A DNA stretch of 64,000 nucleotides from Azospirillum sp. TSH100 (GTDB lineage: Bacteria; Pseudomonadota; Alphaproteobacteria; Azospirillales; Azospirillaceae). The notes under the pieces are model-generated. The model worked only from the letters and a program-made list of their open reading frames with translations. It searched no databases and had not been told where the DNA came from. A program made the translations under genes and the position numbers. Where the stretch lies: positions 744,001 through 808,000 of the forward strand of contig NZ_CP039634.1 in NCBI RefSeq assembly GCF_004923295.1, written 5' to 3'. Positions 36,264 to 45,106 of the stretch are shown piece after piece. The first letter of the stretch is position 1. Every line of letters begins with the position of its first letter.

Positions 36264-37433
36264 TTACGACGCCAGCGCCGCGTCCTTCTCTGCGATGACG
36301 GCGGCAATGGCGGCGCGTTCGGCGGCGGTCATGCGCAGGCTGGCGCTCTTCAGCTGGCCGCAGGCGGCCATGATGTCCTCGCCGCGCGGGGTGCGCACCG
36401 GGCTGGCGTAACCTGCATTGTTGACGATGTCGCCGAAGACCTGGATCGCCCGCGCGGTCGACCGCTCGTACGGAGCGCCCGGCCATTCGTTGAAGGGAAT
36501 CAGGTTGATCTTGGCCGGAACGCCTTCCAGTAGCTTGACCAGCGCCCGCGCATCGGCCGGCGTGTCGTTGATCCCCTTCAGCATCACATACTCGAAGGTG
36601 ATGCGGCGGGCATTGGACAGGCCGGGGTAATTGCGGCAGGCCTCCATCAGATCCCGCAACGGGTATTTGCGGTTGATGGGCATGATGATGTCGCGCAGCT
36701 CGTCGGTCACCGCATGCAGGCTGACCGCGAGGTTGACGTTCAACTCCTGGCCGCAGCGCTCCATCATCGGCACGACGCCGGAGGTCGACAGCGTGATGCG
36801 CCGCTTGGAGATCGAAATGCCGTCGCCGTCCATCACGATCTTCAGCGCCTTGGCGACGTTGTCGTAATTGAACAGCGGCTCGCCCATGCCCATCATGACG
36901 ATGTTGGACAGCATGCGTCCGTCGGGCGGCGCCGGCCATTCGCCCAGCATGTCGCGGGCCAGCATCACCTGCGCCACGATCTCCGCCGAATCGAGGTTGC
37001 GCACCAGACGCTGAGTGCCGGTGTGGCAGAAGCGGCAGGTCAGGGTGCAGCCGACCTGGGAGGAGACGCAAAGCGTGCCGCGATCCTCCTCGGGGATGTG
37101 GACGCTCTCCACCTCCTGCCCGTCGGGCATGCGCAGCAGCCACTTGCGGGTGCCGTCCGCCGATTTCAGGTCCTTCACCACCGTCGGCCGCGCCACGATG
37201 TAGGCGTCGGCCAGCTTTTCCCGCACCGGCTTGGCCAGCGTGGTCATCTCGGCGAAATCGGTGGAGCCGCGGTGATAGATCCAGTGCCAGAGCTGGCGTG
37301 CCCGGAATTTCTCCAGGCCGACCGACAGCATCTCGGCCTCCAGCTCTTCGCGGGACAGGCCGACAAGGTTCTTGCGTCCGTCGGCATCGGTCGCCGGCAG
37401 AACGAAGGCGGAAGCATGATTGGAGGCGCTCAT
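36264..37433 (-). CDS. rlmN: 23S rRNA/tRNA (adenine-C2)-methyltransferase RlmN
   Basis: The 389-residue radical-SAM protein has the cluster motif CTLTCRFC (CxxxCxxC), [13 protein letters not shown], and [20 protein letters not shown], whose late Cys with an earlier partner serves as the methyl-carrying and resolving pair. It methylates C2 of A2503 in 23S rRNA and of A37 in several tRNAs. The ATG at 37433 starts [10 protein letters not shown]; an upstream in-frame ATG exists at 37454. An inverted repeat, catggccc/gggccatg (37431-37455), covers both starts. Confidence 0.96.
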   Translation of the reverse strand: MSASNHASAFVLPATDADGRKNLVGLSREELEAEMLSVGLEKFRARQLWHWIYHRGSTDFAEMTTLAKPVREKLADAYIVARPTVVKDLKSADGTRKWLLRMPDGQEVESVHIPEEDRGTLCVSSQVGCTLTCRFCHTGTQRLVRNLDSAEIVAQVMLARDMLGEWPAPPDGRMLSNIVMMGMGEPLFNYDNVAKALKIVMDGDGISISKRRITLSTSGVVPMMERCGQELNVNLAVSLHAVTDELRDIIMPINRKYPLRDLMEACRNYPGLSNARRITFEYVMLKGINDTPADARALVKLLEGVPAKINLIPFNEWPGAPYERSTARAIQVFGDIVNNAGYASPVRTPRGEDIMAACGQLKSASLRMTAAERAAIAAVIAEKDAALAS

Positions 37434-37511
37434 GGCCCCATTACATAGGGCCATGAGCGCGCGGAGTCAAAAGACTCGAGGGGAAAAAGACCGAGTAAAC
37501 CGCTGCGGCGA

Positions 37512-38078
37512 TCAGCGCTTCACGCCGCAGGCCTCGTTGATGGCGTCATAGGCCTGCCCGACACCGGCCAGGCTGTAGGTGTCGGTCGTCTTGGTGCCGC
37601 GGCCGGACACGCCCTTCACCACCATCTGCTTGCCGTTGCGCAACGCCGTCGTCACGGCGCGGTCGGCATCGGCGTCGCGGGCCCAGGCGGTCTCACCGTC
37701 GGTGAACAGCTTGAAGTCCTTGCCGTCGATGCTGACCTCGGCCTCGCTGCCCTTCTTGAACGGATAGCCGACGATGATGCTGACGACGTCCAACGCCTTT
37801 TCCGCCGGACGGTGGGTGACCAGCGTGTAGATGTCGCCGCGCTTCGCCTTCGGCTCCGACTTCTTGGGCTGGCTGGACATATAGCACACCTTCTGGCCCT
37901 TCTCCTCGAACAGGAAGGCATTCCAGTCCTTGAAGGTGCCGAGATGGCGCGGGTCGGCAGCGGCGGCCGGCGCGGCGGTCATACCGGCAGCCATCAGTCC
38001 GGCAGCGGCAATGGAAGAGACGACAGAACCGGCAAAGACGGCCCCGGCAAATCGGCGGACGGCGTTGGGAAGCAACAT
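37512..38078 (-). CDS. Invasion-associated locus B (IalB) family exported protein
   Basis: The 188-residue protein has an N-terminal signal peptide (AGAVFAGSVVSSIAAAGLMA; AAPAAAA) and the IalB-type domain that begins DPRHLGTFKDWNAFLFEEKG, followed by CYMSSQPKKSEPKAKRGDIY and VTHRPAEKALDVVSIIVGYP. Two Cys could form a disulfide. IalB-like proteins are periplasmic and common in alphaproteobacteria; the name comes from Bartonella, and outside it the role is unknown. It is 78 bases from rlmN on the same strand. The start at 38078 is chosen at the signal peptide. Confidence 0.85.
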   Translation of the reverse strand: MLLPNAVRRFAGAVFAGSVVSSIAAAGLMAAGMTAAPAAAADPRHLGTFKDWNAFLFEEKGQKVCYMSSQPKKSEPKAKRGDIYTLVTHRPAEKALDVVSIIVGYPFKKGSEAEVSIDGKDFKLFTDGETAWARDADADRAVTTALRNGKQMVVKGVSGRGTKTTDTYSLAGVGQAYDAINEACGVKR

Positions 38079-38173
38079 CGGTCTTGCGTCTGCTCGTTGT
38101 TGGTCCGTGGGGTGCCGGCGGACACTACCCCAAACGGACGGACCATTCCAAGGCCGCCGGACCGGGCAAGACT

Positions 38174-38223
38174 CGTTTCTCACAGCTTTCCCGTTTCTCA
38201 CAGCCAGCCCGTTTCTCGCGGCT
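38174..38223. repeat. Three 18-bp direct repeats in the intergenic region
   Basis: The core cgtttctcacagc occurs at 38174 and 38192 exactly, and as cgtttctcgcggc at 38210, with a regular 18-bp spacing. The repeats lie between the divergent ialB-like gene and the response-regulator gene, about 125 bases before the latter. Confidence 0.6.
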
Positions 38224-38346
38224 TGACCTGCTCGCCGCGTGACATTCTGACGCGCATGGGGACAATGGGGAGTCATAAACTTGCCGCTGGCGTAACCGGG
38301 GGTTCCCGCTATACCTGCGCCCGGCATGAACGCGACGGGGACTGGC

Positions 38347-38721
38347 ATGGCCAAGCTTTTGGTGGTGGACGACGATCCGGTCACGCGCAATCTGATCCGC
38401 GCGATCCTGACCCGCGAAGGTCATGACCTGACCCTGTGCTCCAGCGCCCCGGAAGCCATCGGTATCCTGTATGTTGAGCAGTTCGACCTCGTCCTGACCG
38501 ACATCATCATGCCGGACCACGACGGGTTCGAGGTCATCAAGGCCGCCCGCGACCTGCGACCGGAGATGCCGGTGGTCATCCTGTCGGCCATCGACGACAA
38601 GGTGCCGGCCGAGCTGACCTCCGCCGCCTTTGCCAAGCTTGGGGTATCTCGGGTCATCTCCAAGCCGGTGAACCCCAGCCTGCTGGCATCCGAGGTGGTG
38701 GCGGCACTTGTCGCCGGTTGA
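38347..38721 (+). CDS. Single-domain response regulator
   Basis: The 124-residue protein is one receiver domain: acidic pair in VVDDDPVTRN, phospho-acceptor Asp in LTDIIMPDHDG, the switch Ser in VILSAID and the conserved Lys in VISKPVN. It has no output domain, so it signals by protein contact. The ATG at 38347 follows ACGGGGA. Its stop overlaps the region where the next gene (HD-GYP) begins, so both are cotranscribed. It could be a partner of the HD-GYP protein or of the HisKA_2 kinases in this window; that is inference. Confidence 0.9.
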   Translation: MAKLLVVDDDPVTRNLIRAILTREGHDLTLCSSAPEAIGILYVEQFDLVLTDIIMPDHDGFEVIKAARDLRPEMPVVILSAIDDKVPAELTSAAFAKLGVSRVISKPVNPSLLASEVVAALVAG

Positions 38722-38786
38722 ATGAATCGTCTGATGGGATTACTTTGCCGGACGCGCATCACACACGCGCAACCGCTGGGAATGCC

Positions 38787-40448
38787 ATGCTCCACGACGA
38801 TGCACGGCCGGAGATGGCCGGTCCGGTCGCCAAGCCACCGTTCAAGCTTCTGGTCGTCGATCCCGATCCGTCGCTGCTGGTCACCGCCCGGTCAGCACTC
38901 AATGGGCTGTCCATCGACGGCGCCGGAGTCGAGCTGACCGGCGCCAGCTCGGCCGCCGAGGCGCGCGACGCCCTGCAGCGGCATCCCGACACCGCCCTGA
39001 TCCTGCTGGAAACCGCGCTGGAAGGTCCGAGGACGGGTCTGGAACTGGTGGCCTATCTGCGGCGCGAGTTGGGCAACCAGCGCACCCGCATCCTGGTCTG
39101 CACCGACGACCGCGAGGCTGAAACCGGGAGCGGGGATACCGGAAACGAGGATGAGGCCATCGCCGCCAACGACGTCGGCGACTGGCGGGCGAAGGCCGAG
39201 CTGACGCCGCGCGCCCTGCGCACCGCCGTCGCCGGCCAACTGCGCACCTTCGCCAGCCTCCAGGCGTTGGCAGCCGGGCGCAAAGGGCTGGCGCGCATGC
39301 TGGTCGCCACCACCGGCCTCTTGGAGATGCGCACGCCCGACGTGCTGTTCCCCAACATCCTGCCGCGCGTCGTCGGGCTGCTCGGCATCGGCCACCATGC
39401 GCTGCTGTGCATCCAGGGCGACACGCTGCCGCGCGACCGCAAGATCCGCGTGCGCGCCTCCACCGGCCGCTTCGCCAAGTGGAAGGATGTCGAGGTCGCG
39501 GAACTCGGCGAACCGCGGGTGGAGGCGGCGCTGGAGCGGCTGTCGCCCAGCAGCGAGACGGTCATCGAGCCGGATTTCTGCGCGCTGCGCCTGCGCGCCA
39601 ACGGCGGCATCACCGGTATGATCTATGTCGAGGGCCGCAACGACGGCACCGCCCGTGAATGGCAGCTGATGGAGCTGTTCCGCAACAAATGCTCGATCGC
39701 CTTCGAGAACGCCCTGCTGATCGAAGAGCTGAACACCTCACAGAAGGCCACCGTCCTGGCGATGGGCGCACTGGCCGAATACAAGGACAATGCCGCCACC
39801 GGCCACCTCCAGCGCATCGAGAAGCTGGTGGGCTCCATCGCCCGCGAGCTGCACCAGCGCGAGAAGTTCCGGGACGAACTGGACGCCGATTTCGTCGAGA
39901 AGGTCGGGCTGGCGGCCCTGCTGCACGACGTCGGCATGCTGAGCGTATCGGACGAGACGCTCGGCATGCCCGGCGAGCTGACCGGCATCGACATGCAGAT
40001 GATCCAGCGCCACACCGAGATCGGCCACCGCATCCTGGCCGAGGCGGCGGTGCCGCTGCGCGGCCGCTCGCTGCTGTCGATCGCGGCGGAGATCGCGCGC
40101 TACCACCATGAACGCTACGACGGGTCGGGCTATCAGGAGGGGCTGCGCGGCAACGCCATTCCGATCGGCGCCCGCATCATGGCGGTGGCCGACGTGTTCG
40201 ACGCGCTGATCACCAGCCGCCAGTACCGCAGCGCCTGGGCGGTGGAGGATGCGATCGCCTGGATCGTCGAACGGTCGGGCCGCGACTTCGACCCCGACGT
40301 GGTCGACGCCTTCGTCCAGGTGGTCAGCCGCTTCCAGACCGACGATCCCGGGTGGTTCCCAAAGGCGGGCGGAGGCCACGGCATGCTGGGCGGCGCCATC
40401 GGCCGCAAGCTGCGCGCCCTGTTCGGCCGCCGGGCGGAGGCGATGTAG
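38787..40448 (+). CDS. Response regulator with DUF3369 and HD-GYP-like domain
   Basis: The protein is about 553 residues. A receiver-like domain comes first (FKLLVVDPDPSLLVTARSAL; LILLETALEGPRTGLELVAY), with Glu at the usual phospho-Asp position. A DUF3369 domain is next (GRKGLARMLVATTGLLEMRT; LRLRANGGITGMIYVEGRND), then an HD-GYP-like domain. The metal-binding HD is kept in LLHDVGML, but the usual HDxGK lysine is Met, and the GYP signature reads HHERYDGSGYQEGLRG. Activity on c-di-GMP is therefore uncertain. A TTG at 38718 is an alternative start. The gene follows the single-domain regulator directly. Confidence 0.88.
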   Translation: MLHDDARPEMAGPVAKPPFKLLVVDPDPSLLVTARSALNGLSIDGAGVELTGASSAAEARDALQRHPDTALILLETALEGPRTGLELVAYLRRELGNQRTRILVCTDDREAETGSGDTGNEDEAIAANDVGDWRAKAELTPRALRTAVAGQLRTFASLQALAAGRKGLARMLVATTGLLEMRTPDVLFPNILPRVVGLLGIGHHALLCIQGDTLPRDRKIRVRASTGRFAKWKDVEVAELGEPRVEAALERLSPSSETVIEPDFCALRLRANGGITGMIYVEGRNDGTAREWQLMELFRNKCSIAFENALLIEELNTSQKATVLAMGALAEYKDNAATGHLQRIEKLVGSIARELHQREKFRDELDADFVEKVGLAALLHDVGMLSVSDETLGMPGELTGIDMQMIQRHTEIGHRILAEAAVPLRGRSLLSIAAEIARYHHERYDGSGYQEGLRGNAIPIGARIMAVADVFDALITSRQYRSAWAVEDAIAWIVERSGRDFDPDVVDAFVQVVSRFQTDDPGWFPKAGGGHGMLGGAIGRKLRALFGRRAEAM

Positions 40449-40572
40449 TGTCCCCGCGGGGACAGGCGATCACTTTGGCAGGATCTTGACGCCCATCGGC
40501 ATCCACGCCACTCACCCCGGCGCGCGAGGCCCGCTATCCTCCACGGTGCATCCCCCAACCGGAGACCGCGCC

Positions 40573-40821
40573 ATGCTGGACCTGCGCCCCAATTGCGAAT
40601 GCTGCGACCGTGACCTGCCGCCCGAGGCGACCGACGCCTATATCTGCTCCTTTGAATGCACCTTCTGCGCCGGCTGCCGCGCCCGGCTGCCGGGAGAACG
40701 CTGCCCGAACTGCGGGGGCGAGCTGGTGCGGCGGCCAATCCGCCCGGCGGCGAAGCTGGCGGCCAATCCACCCACGGCGACCCGCCTCGTGAAGCCGGAC
40801 GGCTGCGCGTCGCTGTTCTGA
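40573..40821 (+). CDS. DUF1272 cysteine-rich small protein
   Basis: The 82-residue protein begins MLDLRPNCECCDRDLPPEA and holds nine Cys, including CECC, CSFECTFCAGC and CPNC. This is the DUF1272 pattern, a likely zinc-binding fold of unknown function found in many proteobacteria. The start follows GGAGA 8 bases upstream. It lies before the GST gene on the same strand. A perfect 16-bp palindrome follows the previous gene at 40449-40464. Confidence 0.85.
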   Translation: MLDLRPNCECCDRDLPPEATDAYICSFECTFCAGCRARLPGERCPNCGGELVRRPIRPAAKLAANPPTATRLVKPDGCASLF

Positions 40822-40932
40822 ACCGCTGCCGGATTGCGAGTGCTGTCGCTGGCGTTCGCCGCGCAAATCAGCCAGACTGGCGCCATCGCTCCCGGGATCC
40901 GGCCCCGGACGGAGCGCAGGGACCGTCACAGC

Positions 40933-41568
40933 ATGCTCACGCTCTACAGCTTCCCCACGCCCAACGGACACAAGGCCTCAATCCTGCTGGAGGAGTTGGG
41001 GCTGCCCTACGCCGTCCACCGCGTCGATCTGGCGGCAGGCGAGAACAGGCGGCCGGATTTCCTGGCGGTCAGCCCGATCACCAAGATTCCGGCACTGGTG
41101 GAGGAACTGCCGGGCGGCCGGGTGCGGCGCCTGTTCGGCTCCGGCGCCATCCTGCTGCATTTCGCCGAGCGCACCGGCCGGCTTCTGCCCGAGGACGAGG
41201 ACGACCGGGCGGAGGCGATGAGCTGGTTCATGCTCGGCATCAGCGATCTCGGCCCCACCGCCATCGACATGCAGCGCTTCGCCGCCCGCTCCCCCGACCG
41301 CATTCCCCACGCCATCGACCTGTACAAGGGCGAGCTGATGCGCTGCTACGCGGCGCTGGAGGAACGGCTGGGCATGGCGGAGTATCTGGCCGGAACGTCC
41401 TATTCGATCGCCGACATCGCCTGCTTCCCCTTCATCGCCGCCGCGGCGGTGGCGGGCGGCGGGCTGCTGGAACGCTTCCCCAACCTGAAGCGCTGGCACG
41501 ACGCCATCGCCGCAAGACCGGCGGTACAGCGCGGCATGATCATTCCCGATATGACCACCTCCGGCTGA
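40933..41568 (+). CDS. Glutathione S-transferase family protein
   Basis: The 211-residue protein has an N-terminal thioredoxin-like domain (LTLYSFPTPNGHKASILLEE; ITKIPALVEELPGG, with the cis-Pro before ALV; FGSGAILLHFAERTG) and a C-terminal helical domain (AEYLAGTSYSIADIACFPFI) with the conserved N-capping Ser/Asp. The first-helix Ser/Asn pattern resembles the YfcG/YghU nu-class enzymes, which reduce disulfides or peroxides using glutathione. The substrate is unknown. The next gene is an M20 amidohydrolase on the same strand. Confidence 0.9.
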   Translation: MLTLYSFPTPNGHKASILLEELGLPYAVHRVDLAAGENRRPDFLAVSPITKIPALVEELPGGRVRRLFGSGAILLHFAERTGRLLPEDEDDRAEAMSWFMLGISDLGPTAIDMQRFAARSPDRIPHAIDLYKGELMRCYAALEERLGMAEYLAGTSYSIADIACFPFIAAAAVAGGGLLERFPNLKRWHDAIAARPAVQRGMIIPDMTTSG

Positions 41569-41649
41569 ACCGCCGGTCTTCGCCCCTCATCCTTCCTCAC
41601 CCGGTTCTCCCCGAACGCGATCCAGCCGTTCCAACCAGACGTTAGAGAC

Positions 41650-42831
41650 ATGCCGATCAACAACCGCATCGCCGCCTTCCAGGACGATATGACCGCGTGG
41701 CGGCGCGACATCCATGCCCACCCTGAACTGGGGTTCGAGGAAAACCGCACCTCCGACATCGTCGCCGCGAAGCTGGCGGAGTTCGGCATCCCGGTGCATC
41801 GCGGGCTGGGCGGTACCGGCGTGGTCGGCACGCTGACCGGGCTCGGCACCGGTAGCGGCCGGGCGATCGGCCTGCGCGCCGACATGGACGCGCTGCCGAT
41901 GCCGGAGGCCAACGACTTCGACCATGCCTCACGCCATGCCGGCAAGATGCACGCCTGCGGCCATGACGGCCACACCGCCATGCTGCTGGGCGCCGCCCGC
42001 TATCTGGCGGAGACCCGCAACTTCGATGGCACCGTCCACTTCATCTTCCAGCCGGCCGAGGAAGGCCTGGGCGGCGCCAAGCGGATGATCGACGACGGGC
42101 TGTTCCAGCAGTTCGACTGCGAACAGGTCTATGGCCTGCACAACTGGCCGGAATTGCCGGCCGGCCAGATCGCCGTCCATCCCGGCCCGGTGATGGCCGC
42201 CGCCAACCAGTTCGAAATCCATGTGACCGGGCATGGCGCCCACGCCGCCATGCCCCACCGCGGCATCGACCCGGTCCTGGTGTCGGCCCACATCATCACC
42301 GCGGCGCAGAGCCTGGTCAGCCGCGGCACCAACCCGGCCGAGAGTGCGGTGGTTTCGATCACGGTGGTGGAGGCCGGGACCGCAGCCAACGTCATCCCCG
42401 ACAGCGCGCGGATGCTCGGCACAATGCGCACCTTCTCGGAAGAGAACCACCGCCGCATCCAGGAGCAGTTCGGCCGCCTCGTCTCCAGCATCGCCGAGGG
42501 GCTGGGCGCCAAGGCGGAACTGCGCTTCCGCCCCGGCTACCCCGCCACCATCAACAGCGAACCGGAGGCACGCGTCGCGGCAAGCGCCGCCGCCAGGGTG
42601 GTGGGGGAGGAGAATGTGGTCTGGGCACCGCCACCGACCATGGCGGCAGAGGATTTCGGCTATATGCTGAAGGAACGGCCGGGCGCCTACATCTGGCTCG
42701 GCCATGGCGGCCATCGCGGCCCGGCCTGCCGCCTGCATAACCCGCATTACGACTTCAACGACGCGATCCTGACCACCGGCGCCAGCTATTGGGCGTCGCT
42801 GGTCGAGACGATCCTGCCGCGGAGCGCCTGA
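41650..42831 (+). CDS. M20-family amidohydrolase (hippurate hydrolase-like)
   Basis: The 393-residue protein has the M20D signatures: WRRDIHAHPELGFEENRTSD, LRADMDALPM, HACGHDGHTAMLLGAARYL with the metal-binding Cys/His, QPAEEGLGG with the catalytic Glu, and a dimerisation insert (VTGHGAHAAMPHRGIDPVL). Relatives cleave N-acyl amino acids such as hippurate, indole-3-acetyl conjugates or N-acetyl-diaminopimelate. A role in hydrolysing amino acid conjugates, including auxin conjugates, is possible but unproven. The following lipoprotein starts 7 bases after its stop, so both are cotranscribed. Confidence 0.93.
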   Translation: MPINNRIAAFQDDMTAWRRDIHAHPELGFEENRTSDIVAAKLAEFGIPVHRGLGGTGVVGTLTGLGTGSGRAIGLRADMDALPMPEANDFDHASRHAGKMHACGHDGHTAMLLGAARYLAETRNFDGTVHFIFQPAEEGLGGAKRMIDDGLFQQFDCEQVYGLHNWPELPAGQIAVHPGPVMAAANQFEIHVTGHGAHAAMPHRGIDPVLVSAHIITAAQSLVSRGTNPAESAVVSITVVEAGTAANVIPDSARMLGTMRTFSEENHRRIQEQFGRLVSSIAEGLGAKAELRFRPGYPATINSEPEARVAASAAARVVGEENVVWAPPPTMAAEDFGYMLKERPGAYIWLGHGGHRGPACRLHNPHYDFNDAILTTGASYWASLVETILPRSA

Positions 42832-42838
42832 ACGTCCC

Positions 42839-43315
42839 ATGAAGCCGCCGTCCCGTCCCCGTCCGATCTCACGTCTGATCCCGCTGCTGTTCGCTCCCGC
42901 GCTGCTTTTGGCCTCCTGCCAGTCCGGTGGCGGCACCGACGGCAACCTGCTGCCGGCCCAGGCGGAGGCCGGCACCGTCTGGCAGGGCGATCACAGCAGC
43001 GCCGCCGAGCGCGCCTATGTCGTCGCCCGCGACCCCGGTGAATGGAACGCATTGTGGGCACGGGTCGGCGAGCCGGCTCCGTCCTCGCTGCCCGGCGGGC
43101 GGATGGCGGTTGCGGTGTTCCTGGGACCGCGCGATACCGCCGGTTATGGCGTCGCCATCGACAGCGTGCAGCAGAAGGGCGCCGACCTGATCGTCGGCTA
43201 TCGCGAGATGGTGCCCGGCCCGGCCCAGGCGGTGGCGCTGAACCGCACCAGCCCCTACGCCATCCGCCTGCTGCCCAGCGCGGCCGGGACGCCGAAGTTC
43301 GTGCGAGGGAAGTGA
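42839..43315 (+). CDS. PrcB-like lipoprotein
   Basis: The 158-residue protein has a lipoprotein signal with LLLASC. The mature part carries the PrcB_C-type pattern: RDPGEWNALWARVG, GGRMAVAVFLGPRDTAGYGV, and DLIVGYREMVPGPAQAVALN. PrcB was described as a protease-complex subunit in spirochaetes, and this domain occurs widely in other lipoproteins without that protease. It is 7 bases downstream of the M20 gene. No PrtP-type protease is in this window, so its role is unknown. Confidence 0.8.
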   Translation: MKPPSRPRPISRLIPLLFAPALLLASCQSGGGTDGNLLPAQAEAGTVWQGDHSSAAERAYVVARDPGEWNALWARVGEPAPSSLPGGRMAVAVFLGPRDTAGYGVAIDSVQQKGADLIVGYREMVPGPAQAVALNRTSPYAIRLLPSAAGTPKFVRGK

Positions 43316-43360
43316 GTTTGGTGGAACCGTGTTTGGGAAGGTGGCGTTAAACCGCCACCC

Positions 43361-45106
43361 TCACCGCGGCATCTGCCACGGCAATTCCCCACCGACCAGC
43401 TTGCCCGCGTCGGCCGCCGGCAGCGGACGGGCGAAGTGGTAGCCCTGGCCGTAGTCGCAGGCCAGCGCGCGCAGCAGGTTGGCGTCGGCGCTGGTCTCGA
43501 TGCCCTCGGCGATGACGTCGAAACCGAGCAGGCGCGCCAGATCCATGATGATGCGGACGATGGCGCGGTTTTCCTCCGACTGGTGCATGGCCGAGACGAA
43601 GGACCGGTCGACCTTCAGGCTGTCGATCGGCAGCTTGTGCAGGTACGACAGCGACGAATAGCCGGTGCCGAAATCGTCGATCGACAGCTTGATGCCCAGC
43701 GCCCGCAGGTCGCGCAGCAGGCGGATCGACTGTTCCGCCTTGTCCATCACCGCGCTTTCCGTCAGCTCCAGCTTGATCCAGGACGGCTCCACCCCGGTTT
43801 CGCGCAGCACATCGCGCACGACCTGGACAAAGTTGGGGTCGGACAGCTGGTGGGTGGACAGATTGACGCTCATGAACAACGGGGCGGAGCCCGGTTCTCG
43901 CCGGTCCTGCCATTCAGCGATCTGCAAACAGGCCTGCCGCAGCACCCAGGTGCCGAGCGACACCACCAGACCAGTGCTCTCGGCGATCGGAATGAAGATG
44001 CCGGGAGGGATGTTGCCGCGCTCGGGGTGGTTCCAGCGCATCAGCGCCTCGAACCCCGCCAGCCCGCCGGTCACCATCTCCACGATCGGCTGGTAGGCCA
44101 CCCACAGGTCGCTGCCGCTGTCGAGCGCGCTGCGCAGGTCGTGCTCCAGCCGCACCTGCTCGACCACATGGGAGTGCATTGCCGGGTCGAACCAAGCCTG
44201 CCGGCCGCCGCCCTGCTCGCGGGCGCGGGCGGTGGCGATCTCGGCATCGCGCAGCACGTCGTCGGGGCGCTCGTGGGTCGGAGCCGCAACGGCGACGCCG
44301 ATGCTGGCGGAGAGGAAAACCGTGCCGCCGGAGCTGGAGCGGGCGGAGCGCACCACCGCCGCAAGTTCCTCGATGGCGCTTTCCAGCGCCGGCCGGTCGC
44401 AGGCCCCGCCGGCCAGCATGGCGAAGGCATGGTCGCTGACACGGGCGATCAGGTCGAAGGCAGCGGCCTGCACCGCCATCCGCTGGGCCAGACCGTCCAA
44501 CACCTCGTTGGCGAAACCCTGGCCCATGCTGCTGCGGATTTCCGCGAAACGGTCGATGTCCAGGATGACAAGGGTGAAGGGCTCGCCCATGTTGCGGTAA
44601 TCCGCCATATGCTTCAGCAGCATCAGGCGGTTGGCCAGCCCGGTCACCGGGTCGTAGTAGGCGAGGCGGAACAGGTCGTCCTGCACCTGCCGGCGTTCGG
44701 TCATGTCCTGAACGACGACGAAATAGCCGGCGATGCTGCCGTCTTCCAGCCGGTACGGCGCATGCAGCCGCATCACATAGCGCTGCTGGCCGTTGGCCTG
44801 GGTGATCCACCCTTCCGTGTGCAATGTCTCGCCCGCCAGCGCGCGTTCGGCCTGGACCATGGTGCTGCGCTGCAGCTCAGGCCCCAGATGCACGCCGATG
44901 GTGGTGCCGAGCGCCTTCTCCAGCGTCGTCCCCATCATCTCCAGATAGGCACGATTGGCGTAGATGTGCCGCCGCTGCGGGTCCATCAACGCCACCTTCA
45001 CCGTCATGGCGTCGAGAATCTGACGCAGGGCGTCAAGCCCCGGCGCGCCGGATGTGGCACCCGATAAAGCGTCGGCCAGCGCGGTGATTCGGGGATCAGG
45101 ACTCAT
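43361..45106 (-). CDS. PAS-GGDEF-EAL protein with degenerate GGDEF site
   Basis: The 581-residue protein has no membrane helix. A PAS domain spans about 20-150 (ALMDPQRRHIYANRAYLEMM; YFVVVQDMTERRQVQDDLF), then a GGDEF domain in which the signature reads VSDHAFAML, then a C-terminal EAL domain. The EAL active site is complete in the visible motifs: FEALMRWNHP, NLSTHQLSD, LTESAVMD, DDFGTGYSSLSYLHKLP, DVIAEGIET. It is thus likely a cytoplasmic c-di-GMP phosphodiesterase, with the cyclase domain kept for GTP sensing or dimerisation. It is convergent with the PrcB-like gene. Confidence 0.93.
   Translation of the reverse strand: MSPDPRITALADALSGATSGAPGLDALRQILDAMTVKVALMDPQRRHIYANRAYLEMMGTTLEKALGTTIGVHLGPELQRSTMVQAERALAGETLHTEGWITQANGQQRYVMRLHAPYRLEDGSIAGYFVVVQDMTERRQVQDDLFRLAYYDPVTGLANRLMLLKHMADYRNMGEPFTLVILDIDRFAEIRSSMGQGFANEVLDGLAQRMAVQAAAFDLIARVSDHAFAMLAGGACDRPALESAIEELAAVVRSARSSSGGTVFLSASIGVAVAAPTHERPDDVLRDAEIATARAREQGGGRQAWFDPAMHSHVVEQVRLEHDLRSALDSGSDLWVAYQPIVEMVTGGLAGFEALMRWNHPERGNIPPGIFIPIAESTGLVVSLGTWVLRQACLQIAEWQDRREPGSAPLFMSVNLSTHQLSDPNFVQVVRDVLRETGVEPSWIKLELTESAVMDKAEQSIRLLRDLRALGIKLSIDDFGTGYSSLSYLHKLPIDSLKVDRSFVSAMHQSEENRAIVRIIMDLARLLGFDVIAEGIETSADANLLRALACDYGQGYHFARPLPAADAGKLVGGELPWQMPR

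Noticed and set aside
40449..40464. Perfect palindrome tgtccccgcggggaca right after the HD-GYP stop
   Set aside because: It could act as a weak terminator, but it lacks a T-run and a loop, so I did not call it.
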